A stretch of 64,000 nucleotides of DNA from contig NZ_CP041335.1 of assembly GCF_008033135.1 (NCBI RefSeq), forward strand, positions 3,291,925-3,355,924, given 5' to 3'. Positions 16,520 through 22,803 of the stretch are shown here, one piece after another. Position 1 is the first letter of the stretch; the number at the start of each line of letters is the position of its first letter. Under the pieces are notes generated by a model. The model saw only the letters and a program-made list of their open reading frames with translations. It was not told the origin of the DNA and ran no database searches. The stretch is from Chitinolyticbacter meiyuanensis (GTDB lineage Bacteria > Pseudomonadota > Gammaproteobacteria > Burkholderiales > Chitinibacteraceae). Position numbers and translations under genes: made by a program.

Positions 16520-16893
16520 GCATCGACTACGCAGCCATCCGCGACCAGGCGGTGGTGAATGCACTGCTTGATGCTGGATTGACCCTCACGCTGCGGCACG
16601 AAGTGACGGGCGATTACGACCCGGACACCGGTTCGGCGCCAACAACGCAAACCGACTACCAACTGCTCGGCGTAGTCCTGAACTACTCGCCCAAGGATTC
16701 CGGCACCGGCACTAACCCGAACACGCTGATCGAAGCGGGTGACCACAAGGTGCTGATCGAAGCCACCGGCCCAGTCCCGGCGCCGACGGAATGGTCTGTG
16801 CAGATCGATGGCGAATGGTGGCGCGTGCTCAACGTCAAAACGCTCGCCCCGGCCGGCGTCGCGGTGCTGCATGAGCTGCATGTGAGGCGGTGA
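16516..16893 (+). CDS. Head closure/stopper-type protein
   Basis: 125 residues from ATG 16516. Mostly beta-sheet predicted (VSLRHEV-like start, then WSVQIDGEWWRVLNVKTLAP near the C-terminus), in the slot between adaptor and gp10-like protein where stopper proteins sit. Family membership is inferred mainly by synteny. Confidence 0.55.
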   Translation: MSIDYAAIRDQAVVNALLDAGLTLTLRHEVTGDYDPDTGSAPTTQTDYQLLGVVLNYSPKDSGTGTNPNTLIEAGDHKVLIEATGPVPAPTEWSVQIDGEWWRVLNVKTLAPAGVAVLHELHVRR

Positions 16894-17300
16894 TGAGATT
16901 CGCAAAGCAGGTCAGCGCGTGGAGCGAGCGCTCCATGGACAAGGTCGACCGTGCCACGCGCGAAATCGGCCTTGTGCTGTTCAGCTCGGCCATTCGCAAA
17001 ACGCCTGTCGACACTGGCCGCGCCCGTGGCAACTGGCAGGTCGGTTTCACAATGGCACAGGGCGCGACGACCCGCGAGGATAAGGCGGGCGCGCTAGCCA
17101 TCAACGACGTGATGAGCCTGCTCAAGCCCGGCATTTTCAAGCAGGACAACCAGGTGTGGTTGACCAACAACCTGCCCTACATCCTCAAGCTGGAATACGG
17201 CTCCTCGAAGCAGTCGCCGCAAGGCATGGTGCGGCTCTCGTTTGAAGAGATGGAGCCAGCCATCCGAGCCATCGTCAGCAGGATATCGAGATCGAGATGA
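16893..17300 (+). CDS. HK97 gp10-like tail completion protein
   Basis: 135 residues from ATG 16893 (GTG 16890 also possible). RKTPVDTGRARGNWQVGF is the hallmark of HK97 gp10-type proteins, and LPYILKLEYGSSKQSPQGMV is the second typical block. It acts at the head-tail junction. Confidence 0.85.
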   Translation: MRFAKQVSAWSERSMDKVDRATREIGLVLFSSAIRKTPVDTGRARGNWQVGFTMAQGATTREDKAGALAINDVMSLLKPGIFKQDNQVWLTNNLPYILKLEYGSSKQSPQGMVRLSFEEMEPAIRAIVSRISRSR

Positions 17301-17701
17301 GCCAGCCCATGATTCGCAAGATCCTGGAAACGCGCCTAAGCGCCATTCCCGGAGCGCCGCCCATTGCATGGGAAGGTAAGGCATTCGCCACCACACAAGG
17401 CCTCTTTTGGGAGGTCTTTTTACTGCCCGCCGCGCCCGATAATCCCGCACTCGACGTCGATTACAGGCGCGAACGAGGCGTGCTGCAAGTGACCATCAAC
17501 GCGGAAAGCGGGAAAGGTCCGAAGGCTGCGCAAGACAGCGCAGAAACCATCCGTGCCGCATTCGCCCGTGGCCTGGATATCACCGATGGCCCGGTTCGCT
17601 TGATCGTCGAGCGGAGCCCGGCAAACGCACCAGCAATCATCGAAGACGGCCGTTACCGGCTGCCCGTTTCAATCAGCTACACGGCCGATGTGTTCGGCTA
17701 A
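17297..17701 (+). CDS. Tail terminator (DUF4128 type)
   Basis: 134 residues in ATGA overlap with the gp10-like gene. YRRERGVLQVTINAESGKGP and RYRLPVSISYTADVFG are characteristic of DUF4128-like tail terminators, which cap the tail tube and join it to the head. It directly precedes the tube protein, as expected. Confidence 0.75.
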   Translation: MSQPMIRKILETRLSAIPGAPPIAWEGKAFATTQGLFWEVFLLPAAPDNPALDVDYRRERGVLQVTINAESGKGPKAAQDSAETIRAAFARGLDITDGPVRLIVERSPANAPAIIEDGRYRLPVSISYTADVFG

Positions 17702-17715
17702 TTTCGGAGCAAACC

Positions 17716-18894
17716 ATGGCCTCTCTCGCAACCGCCATCTTCAAGAAGGTCGTTCTTGCCAAGGAAACGACTTGGGGTACCAAGCCGGCCACCAACACTG
17801 GCAAATACGGTCGCCGCACCGGTCTTGAAGTGAATTTGACTCGGGCTGGTGTCGAATCGCAGGAAATCAACGCTCACCAGCAAGTCAATGACTTCCGGCT
17901 CGGGCTGCGTACGCTGTCTGGCACGTGGAATGCTGAGCTGTCCTGCAGCACCTGGGAGCTTTTCCTGGCCGCTGCGCTGCGCGCTGGCTGGACCGCTGGT
18001 GTCACATCTGGCCCGCTGACGACGGTGAGTTTTGCTGCTGCGACCAAGAAGATTTCGCGCTCGTCGGGCTCGTGGATCACTGATGGCTTCAAGCTGGGCG
18101 ATCTGATCAACGTCGCTGGCGCTGCCACGGCTGGAAACAACGGCCGCGCGATCGTGGTTGGTGTGACTGCCGCAGACCTGACCGTGGACAAAGTGCTGGT
18201 CAACGAGTCCGCTGGTGCGAGCGTCACGGTGAACGTACCCGGCAAGAAGCTCAGTGTGCCGATGTCGGGCCACACCGACGATTCATTCACGATCGAAGAG
18301 TTTTACTCGGACATCAGCGTTTCCGAGCGCAATGTCGGCGTGAAGGTGGGCGGCTTCGAGTTGTCCCTATCTCCGGACAGCATGGCAACCATCAATTTCG
18401 ACCTGATGGGCAAGAACAAAGAGACGGATACCACTGCGTACTTTGTCTCTCCCGCCGCGGCGACCACGACTGCATCGCTGTCGAGTGCTGGGGGCTACGC
18501 CTACACCGACAACGCACCGGCCACGCTGCTAACGGGCTTGTCCCTCACGCTGACCGGCAACATGGAGGCGGCGCAAGTGATCGGCGCTGACACCGCAGCA
18601 GCGATCCTGCCTGGGCGAATCCAGGTGAGCGGGGAGCTATCGGCGTTCTTCGTCGATAACAGCCTGGCCGACAAATTCCTGAACGAGACCGAGATTGGCA
18701 TCGGCTACCGCTTCGATGGTGGCGGAGAGTCGATGGTGTTCAAACTGCCGCGGGTAAAGCTTGGCGGCGCTTCGAAGAACGACGCGCCTACTGGCGGCAT
18801 CATCATCACGGCTCCATTCACCGCGCTGCTCTACTCGGGCACTGGCGCCGCTGAAAACACCACCATCTGCATTCAAGACACCACGCTGGCCTAA
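17716..18894 (+). CDS. Major tail tube protein
   Basis: 392 residues. Large for a tube protein, but the pattern KETTWGTKPATNTGKYGRRT at the start, repeated beta segments and position between terminator and chaperones fit the phage tube family with extra C-terminal Ig-like material. GAGC upstream acts as RBS. It polymerises into the tail tube over the tape measure. Confidence 0.75.
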   Translation: MASLATAIFKKVVLAKETTWGTKPATNTGKYGRRTGLEVNLTRAGVESQEINAHQQVNDFRLGLRTLSGTWNAELSCSTWELFLAAALRAGWTAGVTSGPLTTVSFAAATKKISRSSGSWITDGFKLGDLINVAGAATAGNNGRAIVVGVTAADLTVDKVLVNESAGASVTVNVPGKKLSVPMSGHTDDSFTIEEFYSDISVSERNVGVKVGGFELSLSPDSMATINFDLMGKNKETDTTAYFVSPAAATTTASLSSAGGYAYTDNAPATLLTGLSLTLTGNMEAAQVIGADTAAAILPGRIQVSGELSAFFVDNSLADKFLNETEIGIGYRFDGGGESMVFKLPRVKLGGASKNDAPTGGIIITAPFTALLYSGTGAAENTTICIQDTTLA

Positions 18895-18903
18895 GAGGAA
18901 CAC

Positions 18904-19305
18904 ATGGATCTTTCCAACCTGAATACCAAGGATCAGTCGGAAGCCGGCGTGCCCATGACGGTTCGCCTGCCGACCGGCGAAGAGACCGACATCAAGTTGA
19001 CCGTGATCGGCCGTTCTTCGGAGCGTTTCGCCGCAGCCAAGCTGGAATTCGACCGCAAGATGGCCAAGCTTCGGCCAGTGCGTGATCGCGACATCGACGA
19101 CGTGACCATCGAGCAACGGGCCGACGATGAGTTCACCGCCACGTTGGTGCTGGACTGGGATGGCGCCACAGATGGTGGGCAGCCCCTGCCATTCACCCTG
19201 GCGAACGTGGTTCGAATGCTGCAGGTCGCGCCATATATCAAGGGCCAGATCCTGAAGGTCGCGCTGGATGACGCACGTTTTTTGGCGAGAACGCCGACAG
19301 CCTAA
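18904..19305 (+). CDS. Tail assembly chaperone (gpG-like)
   Basis: 133 residues. An acidic protein (FDRKMAKLRPVRDRDIDDVT) after the tube gene, in the place of lambda gpG. Near its 3' end is the slippery heptamer T TTT TTG, after which the -1 frame stays open to 19625. Most ribosomes would end at 19305, a minority would make the longer G-T form of about 240 residues. The pair keeps tape measure soluble during tail assembly. Confidence 0.8.
   Translation: MDLSNLNTKDQSEAGVPMTVRLPTGEETDIKLTVIGRSSERFAAAKLEFDRKMAKLRPVRDRDIDDVTIEQRADDEFTATLVLDWDGATDGGQPLPFTLANVVRMLQVAPYIKGQILKVALDDARFLARTPTA
19278..19284 (+). other. Programmed -1 ribosomal frameshift site
   Basis: TTTTTTG read as T TTT TTG in the gpG frame (codons CGT TTT TTG); a -1 slip re-pairs as TTT TTT and continues GGC GAG AAC. 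This is a canonical X XXY YYZ heptamer located 21 bases before the gpG stop. Confidence 0.85.
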
Positions 19306-19625
19306 TCGAGTGGGCTTCGGCAGAGTTTGAGCTAGGCAAGAAACAGAAGGACGGGCGGACACTGCGCCAGCACCTTGAATCGGTGCAAGCGTTGACCGGC
19401 ACAACACCGGATGGACTCATCCCGCCGCCATTCCCGATTCAACTGACCTACCTATGGCGCTGGTTCGTCGAACTGTCCGGCGCGCGCACGGGTAATGGCT
19501 TCGGCCCGAACAGCATCTCCTACGCGGAAATCGCCGCTTGGTCTGGGCTTAAGCGGATACAGCTAGCCGACTGGGAACTGGACACTCTGGTGGAACTTGA
19601 CCGAGCATGGCTAGACAAACAGTAG
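19284..19625 (+). CDS. Tail assembly chaperone extension (gpT-like), made by frameshift
   Basis: The -1 frame after the slip encodes 113 residues (GENADSLIEWASAEFELGKK ... LTYLWRWFVELSGARTG), resembling gpT-like chaperone tails. A GTG at 19383 could give an isolated ORF, but the frame is open upstream to 19272 and lacks an RBS there, so fusion to gpG is preferred. The extension normally binds the tape measure. Confidence 0.78.
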   Translation, partial: GENADSLIEWASAEFELGKKQKDGRTLRQHLESVQALTGTTPDGLIPPPFPIQLTYLWRWFVELSGARTGNGFGPNSISYAEIAAWSGLKRIQLADWELDTLVELDRAWLDKQ

Positions 19626-19777
19626 TCGGCTAATGACACGGTGGCACCGCGTCATTTCTCCGATCAGAAGCCTTGCTAAAGTGATGAGCGGCCTATAGAT
19701 TTCAGTCATGTATGGACGATATTCCATGCTAGCTGCATCAGGAGCTCACCAAATTCTCAGCTCGCAGATGTGATGGG

Positions 19778-20101
19778 ATGAAGCGGTGGCATGAGGCTTT
19801 GATGCGTGTGTCGATGCCTTTTAGCGAGGCAAATTTGACGAAGCTGTCAACGGCTATCTATAGTCGCCATCCGCCTTATGGCGTTTCGCTGGGGGTGCGA
19901 ATGTCAAGAATCATTGATACTGTCGTGGTCGATCGGGAGGTCCTTAGCCCGGACGAGTTTCTTCGCAAGATTGAGAAGGAGCGTAGCGCGATCAAGTCAT
20001 CCAGAATCGTTGCGCCAAAGCTTGGTAGGCCAGGTTTTGGAGGTGTAGAGGTTGAGTACAACTATCCCATCTTCCGCCCGGCTTTCGATTGCAAGCTTTG
20101 A
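19778..20101 (+). CDS. Hypothetical accessory protein
   Basis: 107 residues from ATG 19778; ATG 19802, 19814 or 19901 are other possible starts. Composition is less GC-rich than neighbours. VDREVLSPDEFLRKIEKERS suggests a helical domain. It lies after about 150 bp of non-coding DNA, the first gene of an island placed between tail chaperone and tape measure. No function recognised. Confidence 0.45.
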   Translation: MKRWHEALMRVSMPFSEANLTKLSTAIYSRHPPYGVSLGVRMSRIIDTVVVDREVLSPDEFLRKIEKERSAIKSSRIVAPKLGRPGFGGVEVEYNYPIFRPAFDCKL

Positions 20102-20108
20102 GGTATAG

Positions 20109-20543
20109 ATGATCGATCCCGTCGACGAAAAAGGACAAGAGCCCGAGACACAACCTCCTACGGAGGTGAGGGCGTCTCAGATGTTAGAGGCGTTGAGTTC
20201 TATTGTTGCAACTCAAGTCGCTGAGCACGAGATTCGTCAGCAGGAGTTGGCTCTGCGTCAGCGTGAGCTTGACCAGAATGCTTCGTATGCGAACAAAGCG
20301 CTCGATGTACAAGCACAGGATCGGCGCGAGCATCGAGACCTCTTCCTAAAGATTGTTCGAGACCGCTATTGGTTTGCGATCGGCGGGATGTTGGTCATTT
20401 TCATCTTCATGGGTTGGCTCGTGAGCCATGGTCAGGTCGAGCTGGCAAAAGACATCCTGAAACTTGGCCTGGGATTCGTGGCTGGCGGAGCTACTGGCTT
20501 CTTTGCGGGGAAAGCCAAGCGGGGCAACAACAGCGAGCAGTGA
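20109..20543 (+). CDS. Coiled-coil membrane protein
   Basis: 144 residues. An acidic start, a coiled-coil (EHEIRQQELALRQRELDQNA), then two hydrophobic segments, YWFAIGGMLVIFIFMGWLVS and LGLGFVAGGATGFFAGKA, with a basic tail. Likely an inner-membrane protein anchored by a hairpin. A strong terminator follows. Possibly a lysogenic-conversion gene; unproven. Confidence 0.55.
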   Translation: MIDPVDEKGQEPETQPPTEVRASQMLEALSSIVATQVAEHEIRQQELALRQRELDQNASYANKALDVQAQDRREHRDLFLKIVRDRYWFAIGGMLVIFIFMGWLVSHGQVELAKDILKLGLGFVAGGATGFFAGKAKRGNNSEQ

Positions 20544-20564
20544 TCCCGGTTAGTGCAAGTGAAT

Positions 20565-20587
20565 AGCCCCGCCTAGCGGGGCTTTTT
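20565..20587 (+). terminator. Intrinsic terminator
   Basis: AGCCCCGC (20565-20572), CTA loop, GCGGGGCT (20576-20583), then TTTT. Ends the two-gene unit 19778-20543 and isolates the antirepressor unit downstream. Confidence 0.88.
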
Positions 20588-20612
20588 CATGGGTGGTTGC
20601 GACTGCCGCCGC

Positions 20613-20648
20613 TTGACACGCAGTGCCGTTCCGACCTACCGTGTAGAT
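20613..20648 (+). promoter_or_regulatory. Candidate promoter for C4-like RNA and ant
   Basis: A perfect -35 TTGACA (20613-20618), 18-bp spacer and TACCGT (20637-20642, weak -10). Transcription would begin near 20649, just before the first C4-like hairpin. Confidence 0.4.
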
Positions 20649-20705
20649 AAGAGTGTCGAAACTCGATTGCTGCCGGTCCCCAACGCCCGAAAGCGTTGTT
20701 TTTTT
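20649..20705 (+). ncRNA. C4-type antisense RNA controlling the antirepressor
   Basis: The segment contains hairpin GAGT-GTCGAA-ACTC (20651-20664), a linker with CCGGTC, and a terminator hairpin CAACGC-CCGAAA-GCGTTG plus T7 (20681-20705). TCGAAAC (20656-20662) is complementary to GTTTCGA (20809-20815) and CCGGTC (20673-20678) to GGCCGG (20751-20756) in the leader of the BRO-N gene. Short terminated RNA upstream of ant with two complementary sites is the organisation of P1/P7 C4 RNA. Identification is by structure and context. Confidence 0.6.
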
Positions 20706-20869
20706 ACGCCCGTAGTTCGTCCACGAACTGCGTGTGCCCAGCCAGTCTTTGGCCGGGAGGGTGACGGATAAAAGACCCGAAAGGGGAAGAAGTCCACCGT
20801 GCAGCACGGTTTCGAACCTCCTGGCCACCTCATGTTGAGTGGTCAACCCGTGTCGAAACGGAGCTGATC
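20706..20869 (+). promoter_or_regulatory. Structured leader of the antirepressor gene
   Basis: Between the C4-like terminator and ATG 20870 lie AGTTCGT-CC-ACGAACT (20714-20729), ACCGTGC-A-GCACGGT (20796-20810) and TGGCCAC...GTGGTCA (20822-20844). A small frame GTG 20799 to TGA 20867 (22 codons) ends 2 nt before ATG 20870 and could couple translation, like icd of P1. GTTTCGA (20809-20815) can also pair with TCGAAAC (20853-20859) beside the ant RBS CGGAG. Confidence 0.5.
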
Positions 20870-21616
20870 ATGAATGCCCTCGCCTTCCAAGGTACCAACT
20901 TCGAAGTAGTAGCCCAGAATGGCCAGTCGTGGCTGCGGGCTGCTGATATCGCACGCGCTCTCGGATACTCCCGTGAAGACGCGGTAAGCAAGATCTACGA
21001 TCGCAATCGGGACGAGTTCACGGATGATATGTCCCGGACCGTCAAATTGACGGTCAGCGGTGAAATCAATGGGTTACAGCACATTGCGGTGCGGATCTTC
21101 TCGCTCCGCGGCGCTCACCTGATCGCGATGTTCGCACGCACGCCGATGGCCAAGGCCTTCCGCCGCTGGGTGCTTGATGTGCTCGACAGCCTGAACGGCC
21201 GCACCAGCACCGGTGATCGCACGCCACTGCGCGACGCGATCAACATGCTGGTGAGCAAGCGGCACCTGATGTACCCGGATGCATATGCGATCGTGCACCA
21301 GCGCTTCGGGGTGTCGCACATCGACGAGCTGACGCTTGAGCAGTTGCCCCAGGCAGTGGAATACGTGCACAAGGTGGCGCTTGAAGGCGAATGGCTGCCG
21401 CCCGAAGGAACGGTAGTGCTGACTACGCATGAAGTCGGCGCGCTGCAGGCGCTGGTGAGCCGGCTTGAATACTTTTTGTGCGATGAGCGCATCAAGGAAA
21501 TCGAAAAAGGGCTGTATGCGGTCCAGTCGCGACACGCTGGCTTCTTCCACGATTTCACGGCAGAGCCACGGCTGATGCTGCCCACCCTGAAGAAGGTTGC
21601 GGAGCGAAGCCAGTAG
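20870..21616 (+). CDS. ant: Phage antirepressor, BRO-N domain
   Basis: 248 residues. N-terminal BRO domain (about 5-110): FEVVAQNGQSWLRAADIARA, LGYSREDAVSKIYDRNRDEF, SLRGAHLIAMFARTPMAKAF, then FRRWVLDVLD. The C-terminal part (PDAYAIVHQRFGVSHIDELT) is an unassigned domain. Such proteins inactivate prophage repressors and are kept off by C4 RNA in P1-like phages. Here a C4-like RNA and a structured leader lie directly upstream. Confidence 0.85.
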   Translation: MNALAFQGTNFEVVAQNGQSWLRAADIARALGYSREDAVSKIYDRNRDEFTDDMSRTVKLTVSGEINGLQHIAVRIFSLRGAHLIAMFARTPMAKAFRRWVLDVLDSLNGRTSTGDRTPLRDAINMLVSKRHLMYPDAYAIVHQRFGVSHIDELTLEQLPQAVEYVHKVALEGEWLPPEGTVVLTTHEVGALQALVSRLEYFLCDERIKEIEKGLYAVQSRHAGFFHDFTAEPRLMLPTLKKVAERSQ

Positions 21617-21688
21617 CCTCACTAGAAGCTGACAGCAACCCCTACGCCTCTATGCTACGTTTAGCGTTCCTGAATTCGGGGCGAAGGT

Positions 21689-22405
21689 GTGGGGGCGTTC
21701 ATGTCGGGGGCTCGTTCCAGTAATGTTTGGGCGGTAGCAGTTGTATTTGTGGTTGTAGTACTTGCTGCTCTTTCCATGTCAATGGACGGGGAGCACGCTA
21801 GAGGTGTCGCCATCCTACTTGCGGCAGCGACTGTATTTTCGGGCTGGCTGGTGTTCAACGGCCAGAGAAGGAGGCGTCGCGCAGCAGAGTACGAAAGATC
21901 CGCGCTGCTCAACAATCAGTGGGCGGATAAGGCTTCGGACGAAGAGGCACAATTTGCTGGCGTAGTTACAATCGACGATTACCTGGGGAGAGCCGCTGAG
22001 GCGCACACGAAGGCACGGATAGCGTGGCGTGACAAGCATTACGACGAGGCATGGGGTAACTTGATTACCCAGAAGCAGCTTTACCTTCAGCACGCAATTC
22101 GCGAAAAATTCTCTGCCCACGAACTGCTAGCGCTGGACGCTAGCGTGGACGTGCATATGGCAAATGTCCTGCGAATGGAGGGCAGGCACAGACAGGCTTT
22201 TCTGCACATCATGTACGCGATGATGGCTGGCAGAACGTCGTTTGACATCGGCGCAGCGGAGCGAGTAGCGGTTTACTACCGACGGGCCAAGCTAACCAAA
22301 ACAAGCCTTTCCGACGTACTCGACTATGCTCGTGCTCATTGCGGGCGGGTAGAGTTCACTGAAATCCGCGAGCAAACTGCGTGGTGGTTTAGTAAGGAGG
22401 AGTGA
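21689..22405 (+). CDS. Two-TM membrane protein of unknown function
   Basis: 238 residues from GTG 21689 (ATG 21701 also possible). Two N-terminal membrane segments (VWAVAVVFVVVVLAALSMSM and GVAILLAAATVFSGWLVFNG) precede a basic RRRRR turn and a soluble helical domain (AWGNLITQKQLYLQHAIREK) that looks TPR-like. It sits beside a superinfection-immunity gene, so a role in lysogenic conversion is plausible. Confidence 0.55.
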   Translation: MGAFMSGARSSNVWAVAVVFVVVVLAALSMSMDGEHARGVAILLAAATVFSGWLVFNGQRRRRRAAEYERSALLNNQWADKASDEEAQFAGVVTIDDYLGRAAEAHTKARIAWRDKHYDEAWGNLITQKQLYLQHAIREKFSAHELLALDASVDVHMANVLRMEGRHRQAFLHIMYAMMAGRTSFDIGAAERVAVYYRRAKLTKTSLSDVLDYARAHCGRVEFTEIREQTAWWFSKEE

Positions 22406-22490
22406 GTACCTGGACCCTGCTGTGCTATGTTGCTGTGTTCCCACGCATCTTCACGCCGATCTCAATGATTTTGGCTGATGCTGGGATCAC

Positions 22491-22733
22491 TTGATCGACG
22501 AGACGGGGGGTATCTTGGGCTCATTTTCACTGTGGCATTGGGTTATCGTTATTGTCGTACTGGCCGTAACGCTCCCGCTATATTTTTTGCCGAGCATAAT
22601 TGCGGTTGCCCGGCGCACAAAACAGCGCGCTGGCATATGCGTTCTAAATTTGTTAATGGGATGGAGTGGCATTGGATGGATCGCAGCATTCATCTGGGCC
22701 TTCGTCGATCAGAAAGATCATAACGCGCCTTGA
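22491..22733 (+). CDS. Superinfection immunity family membrane protein
   Basis: 80 residues from TTG 22491. Two hydrophobic segments (WHWVIVIVVLAVTLPLYFLP; MGWSGIGWIAAFIWAFV) with the L-N-x-L-x-GW-x-G-x-GW pattern characteristic of the Imm_superinfect family, related by name to T4 Imm. It probably blocks DNA entry of related phages. The weak TTG start suggests low expression from the prophage. Confidence 0.75.
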   Translation: MIDETGGILGSFSLWHWVIVIVVLAVTLPLYFLPSIIAVARRTKQRAGICVLNLLMGWSGIGWIAAFIWAFVDQKDHNAP

Positions 22734-22765
22734 TATTCAATTGAGGTCAATTTAGTTTCAAGCAC

Positions 22766-22789
22766 AACCCGCCATTTGGCGGGTTTTTT
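22766..22789 (+). terminator. Intrinsic terminator before tape measure gene
   Basis: AACCCGCC (22766-22773), ATTT loop, GGCGGGTT (22778-22785), followed by TTTT. Closes the accessory island. Confidence 0.85.
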
Positions 22790-22803
22790 CATTTGGGGCT
22801 CCC

